From assembly GCF_019063845.1 (NCBI RefSeq), contig NZ_CP077683.1, forward strand, positions 2,108,001-2,172,000: 64,000 nt of DNA, read 5' to 3'. Below the pieces are notes generated by a model. That model made no database searches. It was not told where the DNA came from and saw only the letters and a program-made list of their open reading frames with translations. Source of the DNA: Geomonas subterranea (lineage in GTDB: Bacteria; Desulfobacterota; Desulfuromonadia; Geobacterales; Geobacteraceae). The position numbers and the translations under genes were made by a program. This document shows positions 17,279-26,096 of the stretch, piece by piece; position 1 is the stretch's first letter, and every line of letters starts with the position of its first letter.

Positions 17279-18108
17279 CACTTTCTGCAGTAATGAGAAA
17301 TAACGTCGATTCGCCCATGTCCTAAATCCTGAGCTATGGCTGCTCGGTCAACGCCTGCCTCCTTAAGCGCCTGCGCATAGGCATGACGAGCCAAGTGGGC
17401 GTTGGCATTATTGGCTTTCGTCGCCCCAAGGCGGTGGAGGCTGTTTTTCTGGAAAGAATATGCCTCCTTCAGCGACATCCTTGCAGGAATAAGGGATTTA
17501 CCACCAGTTGCGGCCAAGTGCTCACGCAACTGGGCCACAACTGATCCTTTTTCAGGCGTATCTACGGTAAGGTTTCTAGGTCGTCCCCCCTTCGTGCCCT
17601 CGACCTGGAGAAGCGTTCGTCCACGGGCATCCACAAAAGTGGTCCGGGTGAGGAGACTTTCTTTAGCTCGTACACCAAAAACGGCACGAATATCGTGTGC
17701 AATTCCCAGCCATTGTGCTTTGGTGTAAAGCTTCTCGCGTACCTCTATGAGTTTTTCAATATCCGGTTCTTTTGGCTGGAGCCGCGTGCCGGCTCTGGAA
17801 CCTCCGAGAGATTCGTTAGTGCGGGGGACGATGTTGACCTTCCCAATGGCGGCCGCAAGGGTTCTCAGGGCCGTGGCGTAGCCGCTGATGGTAGATGGGG
17901 ACCTCCCACCAGCCTTAAGGTGTTCAAAAAAGTCGGTCACAAAACGCCCCCCGATTTGCGAAATGTGCTGGTAGCCCTTAGCAGCAGCAAACTCGGCGAT
18001 TCGATCGAGGTTCCCAAGAAGTTTTTCCCGAGTAAGCGACGCTGCCGACCAGTTTTTGCCAATAATACCGCGCGCCTCATGTTTCAATTTCTGTGCGTGT
18101 TTTCCCAT
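17278..18108 (-). CDS. Tyrosine recombinase/integrase
   Basis: This 276-residue protein has an N-terminal SAM-like DNA-binding domain (NLDRIAEFAAAKGYQHI, GRSPSTISGYATALRTLAAA). The catalytic domain carries Arg in AVFGVRAKESLLTR, Lys in QVEGTKGGRPRNL, HLARHAYAQ (HxxR), LGHGRID (His) and a final Tyr in VISHYCRK. The active site is complete, so the enzyme should be functional. The chosen start is ATG 18108 with GGGAGG upstream. It lies beside a long structured non-coding segment that could hold its recombination sites. Confidence 0.85.
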   Translation of the reverse strand: MGKHAQKLKHEARGIIGKNWSAASLTREKLLGNLDRIAEFAAAKGYQHISQIGGRFVTDFFEHLKAGGRSPSTISGYATALRTLAAAIGKVNIVPRTNESLGGSRAGTRLQPKEPDIEKLIEVREKLYTKAQWLGIAHDIRAVFGVRAKESLLTRTTFVDARGRTLLQVEGTKGGRPRNLTVDTPEKGSVVAQLREHLAATGGKSLIPARMSLKEAYSFQKNSLHRLGATKANNANAHLARHAYAQALKEAGVDRAAIAQDLGHGRIDVISHYCRK

Positions 18109-18489
18109 AGTTTGCCTCCCGTAGGTTGATGTACTGCCGGGTGACTGCTTGACAAGCAAACAGTAACCCGGCAACACACCAAGCTAGCCCCAGCGGATAG
18201 CTGGTGAGTGTAGGTGTCGATGGTTCGAAAACCACCATCACGGGCTCAAGGAGTCCGTGATGAACGCAGGTTGTTTCCGCGACCCGTAGGACGCGATCCC
18301 AGTATTCACCGGGCATTCCTGCGTGACATTTGCCATCCTGATCGTGACCAGGACAGGCTGGGGTGAGCAATATATGGAAACGCGCAGCAGCGCGGAATTT
18401 TGGAAAGCGGAAACGGGTGGTTGAGAAAATTTTCGCGCCGGGTCTCTTCGAGACCCGGCGCTAAGGGCATGTTTTCACATTGAAAAGCC

Positions 18490-18558
18490 GTGCCGTCTCT
18501 TTCTCAGGGTGTCGGCACTCGCAAAGCTCGCTTCCTCCACCAAAGAAAGAGACGGCAC
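18490..18558. repeat. 15-bp inverted repeat with 39-nt loop
   Basis: GTGCCGTCTCTTTCT (18490-18504) is perfectly complementary to 18544-18558. AAAA before and TTTT after extend the symmetry across a 3-nt bulge. Either strand could form a stem followed by T residues. Confidence 0.75.
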
Positions 18559-18790
18559 TTTTCGGCACCAGCGCAAAGGTAGCATTTCAACGTTTTGGCT
18601 TAAGCCACTAAGGTCGCAAATAAAAAGGGTTGGTGAGGCTGCAAACGGTATGAGGGGTTTCTGTTCGCTGCTGGTGAGTGTTTCATACTCGCTGGTGACA
18701 AACCATACGAGACATCATGGCAGGTATGTACATCTATGCGGGAGTGGCCGACTATCTGAAGTGAGCCGGGAGTACTCAGACGACATGTCA

Positions 18791-18891
18791 ATCGGCGTCT
18801 AACTTTAACCCAGCTACGGCGTTCTGTGCCCCACCCACACTATGTGACAGCTCAAGGTTTCATAGGAGGTGGGGTACCCTCAGACGCCGAT
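18791..18891. ncRNA. Three-tier nested stem, candidate structured RNA
   Basis: The outer stem is ATCGGCGTCT (18791-18800) with AGACGCCGAT (18882-18891), 10 bp. The middle stem is CCCCACC (18829-18835) with GGTGGGG (18868-18874). The inner stem is CTATG (18840-18844) with CATAG (18861-18865). Concentric pairing of three separate arms within 101 nt is unlikely by chance. No RNA family is assigned. Confidence 0.45.
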
Positions 18892-18942
18892 AGGGGGGGA
18901 TAAAAATCGATGGCAAACCGCTACAATCCTCAAGATTGCACA

Positions 18943-19335
18943 TCATTTAGCCCAATCTGGAAGTTCAATCAAATGGAATTTAGACCATTCATACGCCTCC
19001 TCTTGCGAAGCATACTGCTCTAAAATCACATAGCTTTCAGTAATTCCAACGACTACACCATACCACCTGTTATAAACCGCCACTCGCCCATACTCGCATT
19101 GGTCACAAGCAAACACCACAGCTGAGCGTAATTTAAGTTTGTCAACTTTTACGAGCGAATCGCCCGTCTCTGTAAGGAAAGTCTCAAGGAAGTCTGAACT
19201 CGGCTCCCCTGTTTTCAAAATTCCAGCCCACTTGCGTGTGCGCCATGTCCCTTTGCGCTTCTCGGAGTCGACCACCGAATTCGGATAAGCGGTGAGCACT
19301 CCACGTTCAATCGAAATTGTAGTTGTTATTCCCAT
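18943..19335 (-). CDS. Hypothetical protein
   Basis: This 130-residue frame has a clear AAGGAG site before ATG 19335. It is mixed alpha/beta with a FACDQC cysteine pair (about residue 85) and several aromatic residues (RWYGVVVG, YVILEQYASQEEAYEW). No signal peptide or membrane segment. I do not recognise a family. Confidence 0.6.
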   Translation of the reverse strand: MGITTTISIERGVLTAYPNSVVDSEKRKGTWRTRKWAGILKTGEPSSDFLETFLTETGDSLVKVDKLKLRSAVVFACDQCEYGRVAVYNRWYGVVVGITESYVILEQYASQEEAYEWSKFHLIELPDWAK

Positions 19336-19737
19336 AATAATCTCCTTATGCAGCGTTTTTGGTGCTTATAAGGAGATGATGACTACGCGGTAAGACAAAT
19401 TGAGGGAGATGGTCTTCAGATTCCTTGCTTGGGTGCAGTTTCAGAGGCGGGTGCCTCTTGGGCTGATCTCGGAACAGCCAAGAAGACTCGGCAGGAAACA
19501 TTGTCTTGTTGTCTTAATACAACGGGGAATCTAAGACTTCGGGCAAAAGGGTAGGTATAAAGTGTACGCCTTGGGCACGCGTGGTTCTCAGTCCACGCAC
19601 AGCGCAAGATTACTTGATTGCCCCAGACAATACGAAACCGCGGTACCCGAACGACGTGCAACCGAGCGGCACAAGGCAGGTCCTCAATATTGCTGGAATT
19701 AACGAACGGAGATCTGTGCCACACAGACAGGCGTAGG

Positions 19738-19926
19738 GCAACATTACGATAGCGGCAGCACGGCGATGCGCGAGATAGACGCATCGTTGGTTGCCATGGG
19801 AGAGGTGCAGCAATCCACCCAAATTTCAGTAGGTGGTTGCTGATCGATGAGACTGCTGCTGTCATCCAGATGCGGGACTCCGCAGCAGAAGATAATCGCC
19901 AGCTTGGGCGATGTTTACCCATCTAG
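19738..19926 (+). pseudogene. Probable remnant of a methyl-accepting chemotaxis protein C-terminus
   Basis: One plus frame reads AMREIDASLVAMGEVQQSTQ (from about 19767), then stops. The next frame resumes LIDETAAVIQMRDSAAEDNR and QLGRCLPI before a stop at 19924. Joined, they resemble the conserved chemoreceptor tail (QMDEVTQQNAALVEETAAA...). The frame break shows decay. The rest of 19336-20079 holds no gene I can support; a minus-strand frame over the same bases looks like noise. Confidence 0.35.
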
Positions 19927-20079
19927 ATAGATGGAGACGGCCTTACGGCAAGTATAGTTTTATTTTCAGACACGGATACAGAGAAGTCAAGATTATTCCT
20001 TGGGAAAATATTTTTTAGGCATTCACTATTTTGTCTGCCCACGCAGGCATTCTCCGCCAAATAATCAGCGGAGGATACC

Positions 20080-20301
20080 ATGAAACGCCCACAAACCGAA
20101 CCTCGACTTAGTGAAAAAGCTGGAGGCCTTTACATTTCACCAAACAAACTTGCAGAACGTTGGGACTGCTCGCGGAGCGCCGCAGACCGTGCTGCTAAAA
20201 AAGCCAAATTCAGGAGATTTATTCTAGGATCTGGCCGAAACGGCAATATCAGGTACCTACTGGCTGAAGTCGAAGAATTCGAGCGGAACCGTACGGCGTG
20301 A
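20080..20301 (+). CDS. Small DNA-binding protein, excisionase/helix-turn-helix type
   Basis: This 73-residue protein has a central winged-helix-like motif (YISPNKLAERWDCSRSAADR) and a recognition region ending YLLAEVEEFERN, as in MerR-like excisionases and phage helix-turn-helix proteins. CGGAGGAT lies before the ATG. Its place near two integrases suggests a directionality factor; this is inference. Confidence 0.6.
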   Translation: MKRPQTEPRLSEKAGGLYISPNKLAERWDCSRSAADRAAKKAKFRRFILGSGRNGNIRYLLAEVEEFERNRTA

Positions 20302-20393
20302 CAACGTCGTTCAACCTATAGAATACCTGGCTCTCCAGGTTTTCTGTGAGCAAAGCATCTACCCAAAACACCCAGAAAAGAGGAGGTAATTCA

Positions 20394-20642
20394 ATGACAC
20401 CCCACATAATCCACAGCCCGGAATGGGAGATTCAACACATTGTCGAGCGAGTCGACGCCGGGGAGTCCCCCCTCGCGCTTTCGACCTCGGAGAGGATCGC
20501 TGCCAGCATTATCTACGATCATCCGGAATGGCGCCCCACCCCATATACCGGTCTCACAGCAGCGCTAGATCGCCTCGGTCCATGGCGAGACGCATTACTC
20601 AGCTACTGCCGTATCCACGGGTATAGAAGATGGATACAATAA
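20394..20642 (+). CDS. Hypothetical protein
   Basis: This 82-residue frame starts at ATG 20394, chosen for its strong AGGAGGTAA site. It contains HSPEWEIQHIVERVDAGESP and ERIAASIIYDHPEWRPTPY, a compact helical protein without recognised motifs. It lies downstream of the excisionase-like gene on the same strand and probably belongs to its transcript. Confidence 0.55.
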   Translation: MTPHIIHSPEWEIQHIVERVDAGESPLALSTSERIAASIIYDHPEWRPTPYTGLTAALDRLGPWRDALLSYCRIHGYRRWIQ

Positions 20643-20710
20643 AAAGCTAGTACCGCCTACACTCCTGGATGGTGCAATATGCAAAGATTGGAGCACCTCG
20701 ACCGGCTGAG

Positions 20711-20780
20711 CCCTACAAGAGCAATCCATCCAGCTCTCTTGTAGGGTCCCACCATTATATAAGCTACCTGTAGCTTTTTA
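20711..20780 (+). terminator. Two hairpins between convergent genes
   Basis: An 11-bp perfect inverted repeat, CCCTACAAGAG (20711-20721) with 20736-20746, is followed by AAGCTAC-CT-GTAGCTT (20761-20776) and TTT. The second is a simple terminator for the plus-strand ORF and touches the stop of the facing integrase. Confidence 0.6.
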
Positions 20781-22010
20781 AGGTCTTGAAACAATCAGGC
20801 GCAACTGCGGTCTCCCACTTTCCATTTGCATACGACCAGCGGTTCGTGGCTGTGAGGCCTCAGCATCTACTTTTTTCGGGAATTCTACGCAGTCGACCAA
20901 GCTTTCAGGGAGAAGCGCGGCGTAATGACGCTCACAGATTTGCACGGAGTTCCCCATCAGCTTAGCGATCTTCTGGAGAGCAGTCCCAACCATGGCGAGT
21001 TGGCTGCCAAAGGTGTGTCTGAACTCGTCACATCCCCATGTCAGGCCATTCGCCTTGTTTATGGGAGCCAGGGCGCGTCCTGAAAAGTTGTCGGGGTCCC
21101 ACCAGCCCCCTTCAGGCGAAGGAAAGTACCAGTTACCCTCGGACGGAGTTGGTTTATAGGTCTCGAGATACCGTCGCAGCTCCGACGAAATTGGTACCAA
21201 CCGGTTTTTCCCGTTCTTGGGCTGCCAGCTACGCCCCAAGACCTCCTTCGAGCGAATTCTTATATACCCTGCCTCCAGATCCACATCCTGCCCCTGAAGC
21301 ATTAGGCCTTCCTCACGGCGGAGGCCTGCGTAGATATAAACAGCTGCCATCGTCTGCAACTGTTGCTTCCCCTGCAACACCGAGAGTTGGTGGGCGATGT
21401 CATCAATTGTGAGAAAAACGATTACCGGCGCTCCTTCGCGCCACCGCTTAATCTTCAATGCTGGATTATCCCCTCCTGGGAACTTGATTCCATAAACATC
21501 GGTTGCCCACGCAAACATCTTTTGTAGGATTTCGCGGTACCTGTTGCAGGTTTTGGGAGCAGCACAGTTTGTAGTCGCATATTCGGACAGCCACCGGGAC
21601 ATCGTCCTGGCAGTCAGGGCCTCGAAAGAAGATGCCTCTAATGGTGAAAGCTTCTCACCCTTCCCTTTTTTTGTTGCACGGTGTTCAATCTTTTCCACTA
21701 TGGCCTTGTTCTTCACCTTCAAGGAGGAACAGACCTCTCCGAACATGATCCGCATGGGCGAAAGATCCCGGTTCACACTCTTTGCATCCCGGTAAGAGAA
21801 CATATGCTGGATATACGCCTCAAGGACTATCGGAATTGAGGTCTTGGTCGGGAAGGGTGTATCGCTGCCAGCGTCGAGTTCGTCCTCAAGTTTACGAAGT
21901 CTGGCTTTCGCGATTTTCACATCGTCGGTTTCGAGGCTCTTGCGGTGCTTCTTCCCCCCGATGTAGTACATAGCATAGTAGGTGGTTCCGCGCCGGTATA
22001 TTCCTGCCAT
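20778..22010 (-). CDS. Phage-type tyrosine integrase with altered active site, next to tRNA-fMet
   Basis: This 410-residue protein has an N-terminal arm-binding region (YRRGTTYYAMYYIGGKKHRK), a core-binding domain (TARTMSRWLSEYATTN, CNRYREILQKMFAWATDVYG) and a catalytic domain. It keeps Arg in YAGLRREEG, Lys in NGKNRLVPI, Arg in FRHTF and Tyr in ERHYAAL. The motif usually HxLRHTF reads CDEFRHTF, and the usual LGHSS reads MGNSV, so both conserved histidines are replaced (by D and N). The start at 22010 has GGAGGGC upstream; ATG 22031 is possible. It is a site-specific integrase inserted beside a tRNA gene. Confidence 0.87.
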   Translation of the reverse strand: MAGIYRRGTTYYAMYYIGGKKHRKSLETDDVKIAKARLRKLEDELDAGSDTPFPTKTSIPIVLEAYIQHMFSYRDAKSVNRDLSPMRIMFGEVCSSLKVKNKAIVEKIEHRATKKGKGEKLSPLEASSFEALTARTMSRWLSEYATTNCAAPKTCNRYREILQKMFAWATDVYGIKFPGGDNPALKIKRWREGAPVIVFLTIDDIAHQLSVLQGKQQLQTMAAVYIYAGLRREEGLMLQGQDVDLEAGYIRIRSKEVLGRSWQPKNGKNRLVPISSELRRYLETYKPTPSEGNWYFPSPEGGWWDPDNFSGRALAPINKANGLTWGCDEFRHTFGSQLAMVGTALQKIAKLMGNSVQICERHYAALLPESLVDCVEFPKKVDAEASQPRTAGRMQMESGRPQLRLIVSRP

Positions 22011-22137
22011 TGGTGCCCTCCGTGGCGTCATCTTTCTCCGAAAGATGCCAACAGGGGCAGACAAAACCGACGAAATCGGTGATGCCTTTTCAAATACAGT
22101 CACCGCCACAGGTACACAAATTGGTACACATGGCACG

Positions 22138-22170
22138 AAAAAAGGGGTTAGCCATTACGGCTAACCCCTT
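22138..22170 (-). terminator. Terminator behind tRNA-fMet
   Basis: A 12-bp perfect stem (AAGGGGTTAGCC with GGCTAACCCCTT, loop ATTAC) is followed on the minus strand by six T. It lies 10 bp beyond the tRNA 3' end. Confidence 0.85.
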
Positions 22171-22179
22171 GTAATCGTT

Positions 22180-22256
<77 letters not shown>

Positions 22257-22397
22257 TCATGAACAACTCAAACTTTATACTACACGGCTTCCAACAAGTC
22301 AATGTAAACATTTGAAGAAAACTAACAGGGATAAAGGGGATAAAAGGGATAACTGCAAAATCAATTTGGATTGTAGATCCCTTGCATTCATCCTTCT

Positions 22398-23144
22398 TTA
22401 CTTCTTGCCGCAAAGCCTCTGACGTACTACCTCGAAGAGGAAGATACCGCCGGCGACGGAGGCGTTCAGCGAGTTGACGCCTCCTTGCAGCGGAATGCTG
22501 ACCACTTCGTCGCACCCCTTCCTGACCAGGGGGCGGATCCCCTCCCCTTCCCCACCTATGACAAGAGCCACCGGACCGGTAAAGTCCTGCTGGTAAAGGG
22601 TGTGTTTCGCGGAGCCGTCGGCTCCGTAGATCCAGAAACCGGCTTTCTTCAAACTCTCCAGCGCCTGCGAGATGTTGGTGACCTGTGCCACGGCGACGGT
22701 CTCGGTGGCGCCGGCGGAGGACTTCTCGACGACGGCGGTGACGCCTGCGGCGCGGTCCTTGGGTATGACGACGGCATGGGCGCCGGCGCAGGCGGCGCTG
22801 CGGATCAGGGCGCCCAGGTTGTGCGGGTCCTGCACGCTGTCGAGGACCAGGATCAGGCCGTCCCGGGTTCCCTGCAGCCCTGCCAGCACGTCGTCGAGGT
22901 CGGCGTAGGGAAACGGCTCCACCTTTAGGGCGACGCCCTGATGATGGTCGGTGCCGCACAAACGGCCCAAGTCAGCTTTCTCGCGCTGGCGCACCGGGAC
23001 CTTCTTCTCCGCGGCAAGCTTCAGCAACTTCTCCAGGCGCTTGTCGGTGCTGATCCCGGCAACGAAAAGCTCGAAAATGCGACGGTTGCCGCGCAGGGCT
23101 TCGGTGACCGGATTCAGGCCGTAGATGATTTCTTCTTTTGACAT
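22398..23144 (-). CDS. rlmB: 23S rRNA (guanosine-2'-O)-methyltransferase RlmB (TrmH/SpoU family)
   Basis: This 248-residue SPOUT methyltransferase has an N-terminal substrate-binding domain (IYGLNPVTEALRGN) and a knotted domain with motifs VLDSVQDPHNLGALIRSAAC, LVIGGEGEGIRPLV and IPLQGGVNSLNASVAGGIFLF. The family methylates the 2'-O of a G in the peptidyl transferase region of 23S rRNA (G2251 in E. coli). GAGGGAACC precedes the ATG. The length is normal. Confidence 0.93.
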   Translation of the reverse strand: MSKEEIIYGLNPVTEALRGNRRIFELFVAGISTDKRLEKLLKLAAEKKVPVRQREKADLGRLCGTDHHQGVALKVEPFPYADLDDVLAGLQGTRDGLILVLDSVQDPHNLGALIRSAACAGAHAVVIPKDRAAGVTAVVEKSSAGATETVAVAQVTNISQALESLKKAGFWIYGADGSAKHTLYQQDFTGPVALVIGGEGEGIRPLVRKGCDEVVSIPLQGGVNSLNASVAGGIFLFEVVRQRLCGKK

Positions 23145-23162
23145 GGTTCCCTCAAAATAGGT

Positions 23163-23307
23163 GGAGCTTCCTGGCGCGAGTTTTATCTCCTCACGGGAAG
23201 CTCCTACATTACTGTTCCCGGCCCCCGCGCCCCCTCCCTGTCCATCCCCCGGGGCGGGAACTGACGCGGAGGCGACGGTGAAACGGGGGCGAATGATTAT
23301 TCGCCCC
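23163..23307. repeat. Two intergenic inverted repeats between rlmB and pyrF
   Basis: GGAGCTTCC (23163-23171) pairs with GGAAGCTCC (23196-23204). GGGGCGAAT (23286-23294) pairs with ATTCGCCCC (23299-23307). The second is a compact 9-bp hairpin that could end the pyrF transcript, though it lacks a T-run. Confidence 0.55.
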
Positions 23308-23324
23308 TACAGTGGACGCGATGA

Positions 23325-24047
23325 CTAACCGGCTACGATTTCGTCGACGATCTTCTGGGCGGCTTCGGCCGGGCTCTGGGCGGCGGCGATGGGACGACCG
23401 ATGACCAGGTAGTCGGAGCCTGCCCTGACGGCTTCGGCGGGGGTCATGATACGCTTCTGGTCGTCGGCGGAGGCAAAACTCGGACGGACGCCGGGGGTGA
23501 CCACCAGGAAGTCCTTGCCGCAGGCCTCCCTGATCAGGCCCACTTCCTGCGGAGAGGCGACCACGCCGTCGACACCGGCGCTCTTGGCTAGCTTGGCGAG
23601 CTTCACCACCATCTCGGGGACCGGGAGGTCGATACCGATACCGCGCAGAGTCTCTTCGTTGGAGGAGGTGAGCACGGTGATGGCGAGGACCTTGGGACGC
23701 GCGGTGCAGCCGCTGAAGTTCTTGTCCAGGGTCTCCATGGTCTTGTTCATCATCTCGTAGCCACCCATGGCATGCAGGTCGCACAGCTGGACGCCGAGAT
23801 TGGCGGCCTCGAGGGCGGCCATGGCAACGGTGTTCGGGATGTCGTGGTATTTAAGGTCGAGGAACACCTCGCCGCCGCACTTCTGGATCATGCGGACAGC
23901 GGCCGGGCCGCAGGCGGTGTAGAGCTGCTTGCCGACCTTGAACATGCCGACGTGCTGGGAAAGGAGCTCGGCCCAGTACTGGACGTCGCTGAATTCCTTC
24001 ACGTCCATGGCGAAAATGATCTTCTTGATTGCTTCTTCTCTAGTCAT
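23325..24047 (-). CDS. pyrF: Orotidine 5'-phosphate decarboxylase
   Basis: This 240-residue TIM-barrel enzyme converts OMP to UMP, the last step of UMP synthesis. The catalytic Asp-x-Lys-x-x-Asp array is visible in VFLDLKYHDIPNTV. The phosphate-binding end is FLVVTPGVRPSF followed by GSDYLVIGRPI. I chose ATG 24047 (AAGGAT upstream) over the longer frame to 24080, which runs into an intergenic repeat. Confidence 0.96.
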   Translation of the reverse strand: MTREEAIKKIIFAMDVKEFSDVQYWAELLSQHVGMFKVGKQLYTACGPAAVRMIQKCGGEVFLDLKYHDIPNTVAMAALEAANLGVQLCDLHAMGGYEMMNKTMETLDKNFSGCTARPKVLAITVLTSSNEETLRGIGIDLPVPEMVVKLAKLAKSAGVDGVVASPQEVGLIREACGKDFLVVTPGVRPSFASADDQKRIMTPAEAVRAGSDYLVIGRPIAAAQSPAEAAQKIVDEIVAG

Positions 24048-24065
24048 AGTCAAATCCTTAAAGTC

Positions 24066-24206
24066 AAAACCGTTAGCCACGGAGAAAATCTGAGGACATC
24101 TGAGAAAACCAACCCGTAAAAAGTTTTAGACTGGTTACCCCAAAGGCTTTTGACTTCTCTGTCTCCGATTTTCTCAGATTTCCTCCGTGGCCAATGGTGT
24201 TAAGGT
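24066..24206. repeat. Long imperfect palindromic repeat, copy 1
   Basis: GTTAGCCACGGAGAAAATCT opens the element, and its near complement (AGATTTCCTCCGTGGCCAA) closes it about 120 bp later. A related copy lies at 25967-26096, so this is a dispersed intergenic family. It also separates pyrF from proS. Confidence 0.75.
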
Positions 24207-25928
24207 TTATGCCTGCAGTGCCTCTTTGACGGCGGCTTTCACCTTGGCTACGGCTTCGGCGATGGGCAGGATCTCCACCTCGCCACCCCTTCTCTCCTTC
24301 AGCTCGACTTTGCCTTCGGCGAGAGTCTTGGCGCCGACCACAATCCGCAGCGGGATACCGATCAGGTCGGCGTCCTTGAACTTGAAGCCCGGACGCTCAT
24401 CGCGGTCGTCTAGCAGCACTTCCACTCCCGCTTCCAGGAGCTCGTTGTAGATCTGCTCGGAGGCGGCCTTCACTTCGTCATCTTTTGCGGAAAGCGCGGA
24501 TACGATGCAGTGGAACGGCGCGATGGGAATAGGGAAGATGATGCCGTTCTCGTCGTGGTTCTGCTCGATGCAGGCGGCCACGGTACGCCCGATGCCGATG
24601 CCGTAGCATCCCATGAAGATGATCTGCTCTTTGCCGTTGGCGTCGAGGAAGCTCGCGTTCAGCGCCTTGGAGTACTTGGTCCCCAGCTTGAAGACGTGGC
24701 CGACTTCGATACCGCGCCAGATCTCCAGCTTGCCGCTGTCGCAGCGCGGGCAGGGATCGCCGATGACCACGTTCCTGATGTCGACGTATCCGTCGACGTT
24801 GAAGTCGCGCCCGATGTTGACGTTCTTCAGATGGGTATCGGCGGCGTTGGCGCCGGTGACGAAGTTGTGCATCCCCTGCAGCGAGAGGTCGGCGACGACC
24901 TTCACCTTGCCGGCGAGGCCGACCGGGCCCGCGTAGCCGGTGGGTGCGCCAGTCACCTTGAGGACCACGTCGTCTTCTGCCATCTCCAGTTCTGCCGCAC
25001 CGAGGTGGTTCTTCAGCTTGATCTCGTTGAGGTCGTAATCACCGCGCACAAGTGCTACGACCGGTTCGCCGTCGGCGACCAGCACCAGGGTCTTCACCAC
25101 CTGGGTCGCGTTGACGCCGAGGAAGGCGGAAACATCTTCGATGCTCTTTTGCCCGGGGGTAGCGACGTGCTCCATCGGGCGGGGATCGGCGTGTTCCACC
25201 GCCTCGCTCTTCCTGGTCTCGGCCTTCTCCATGTTGGCCGCGTACTCGCAGCAGGAGCAGGAAACGATGGCGTCCTCGCCGGAGTCGGCCAGCACCATGA
25301 ACTCGTGGGAGTAGTTACCGCCGATGGAACCAGTGTCGGCCTCGACGGCGCGGAACTTCAGGCCGCAGCGCTCGAAGATGCGGCGGTAGGCCTTGTACAT
25401 CTTCTCGTAGGAGACGTCCGCACCCGCCTCGTTCACGTCGAAGGAGTAGGCGTCCTTCATTATGAACTCGCGGCCGCGCATAAGGCCGAAGCGCGGGCGG
25501 ATCTCGTCGCGGAACTTGCCCTGGATCTGGTACAGGTTGATCGGCATCTGCCGGTAGCTGCGGATCTCCTTGCGGATCAGGTCGGTGACAACCTCTTCGT
25601 GGGTGGGTCCCATGCAGAACTCTGCGTCCTTCCTGTCCTTGAAGCGCAAAAGTTCCTTGCCGTAGAATTCCCAGCGCCCCGACTCCTTCCAGAGTTCGGC
25701 CGGCTGCACGGCGGGCATCAGGAGCTCGATGGCCCCTGCGCGGTTCATCTCCTCGCGGACGATCTGCTCCACCTTGCGGATGGAGCGCAGCCCCAGTGGC
25801 AGGTAGTTGTAGATGCCGGCGGCAAGTTTCCTGATCATGCCGGCGCGCAGCATCAGCTTGTGGGAGATGACCTCCGCGTCAGAGGGGGTTTCCTTCACGG
25901 TAGGAATAAAGTACTGGGAATAACGCAT
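24207..25928 (-). CDS. proS: Prolyl-tRNA synthetase (bacterial type)
   Basis: This 573-residue class II synthetase carries motif 1/2 regions ([63 protein letters not shown]), an inserted YbaK-like editing domain (about 225-400), motif 3 ([20 protein letters not shown]) and a C-terminal anticodon-binding domain ([21 protein letters not shown]). It has the usual length and domain order. GAGGTCC lies before the ATG. Confidence 0.97.
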   Translation of the reverse strand: MRYSQYFIPTVKETPSDAEVISHKLMLRAGMIRKLAAGIYNYLPLGLRSIRKVEQIVREEMNRAGAIELLMPAVQPAELWKESGRWEFYGKELLRFKDRKDAEFCMGPTHEEVVTDLIRKEIRSYRQMPINLYQIQGKFRDEIRPRFGLMRGREFIMKDAYSFDVNEAGADVSYEKMYKAYRRIFERCGLKFRAVEADTGSIGGNYSHEFMVLADSGEDAIVSCSCCEYAANMEKAETRKSEAVEHADPRPMEHVATPGQKSIEDVSAFLGVNATQVVKTLVLVADGEPVVALVRGDYDLNEIKLKNHLGAAELEMAEDDVVLKVTGAPTGYAGPVGLAGKVKVVADLSLQGMHNFVTGANAADTHLKNVNIGRDFNVDGYVDIRNVVIGDPCPRCDSGKLEIWRGIEVGHVFKLGTKYSKALNASFLDANGKEQIIFMGCYGIGIGRTVAACIEQNHDENGIIFPIPIAPFHCIVSALSAKDDEVKAASEQIYNELLEAGVEVLLDDRDERPGFKFKDADLIGIPLRIVVGAKTLAEGKVELKERRGGEVEILPIAEAVAKVKAAVKEALQA

Positions 25929-25966
25929 TAGATGGACCTCTGAGTGAATTTAAAAGCAAAAAGTAA

Positions 25967-26096
25967 AACTGTTAGCCACGGAAAAAATCTGAGAACTTCT
26001 GAGAAAACCGAAACGAGACAGGATTTACACCAAAAGTCTTTTGCTTCTCTCAGATTTTCTCAGATTCCCTCTGTGGCTGATGGTTTTAGGGTTTTA
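25967..26096. repeat. Long imperfect palindromic repeat, copy 2
   Basis: The same family as 24066-24206: it opens CTGTTAGCCACGGAAAAAAT and closes with AGATTCCCTCTGTGGCTGATG. The two copies share the outer arms but differ in the loop. Confidence 0.75.

Larger units (their letters stand above)
18200..18900. other. Gene-free, hairpin-dense segment upstream of the recombinase (possible structured RNA or recombination site)
   Basis: Between the recombinase start (18108) and the next gene (stop 18943) there is no convincing ORF, but there are many inverted repeats. GATGGT/ACCATC lies at 18219-18239 and CATCACGG/CCGTGATG at 18236-18262. ACGCAGG/CCTGCGT (18264-18324) encloses CGCG/CGCG. CGCGC/GCGCG lies at 18381-18394, and a perfect 12-bp stem with 3-nt loop at 18435-18461. 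A 15-bp stem with a 39-nt loop lies at 18490-18558, and a three-tier nested structure at 18791-18891. I do not recognise a known RNA family. The strand, if transcribed, is unknown. Confidence 0.55.

Noticed and set aside
18509-18802. A 97-residue plus-strand ORF in the hairpin-rich block
   Set aside because: No ribosome site, composition unlike protein, and it overlaps strong inverted repeats; more likely chance.
18180-18900. Integron (attC array) or retron ncRNA beside the recombinase
   Set aside because: One GTCTAAC string resembles an attC end, but there is no matching GTTRRRY end, no cassette series, no IntI-type extra domain, and no reverse transcriptase gene nearby.
19416-19922. A 168-residue minus-strand ORF
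   Set aside because: Low-complexity, Arg/Cys-rich text without a ribosome site; the opposite strand shows chemoreceptor-like fragments instead.
24510-25931. A 473-residue ORF opposite proS, and similar long antisense ORFs over icd, aspS, speA and korA
   Set aside because: They are antisense shadows caused by high GC third positions of clearly identified genes.
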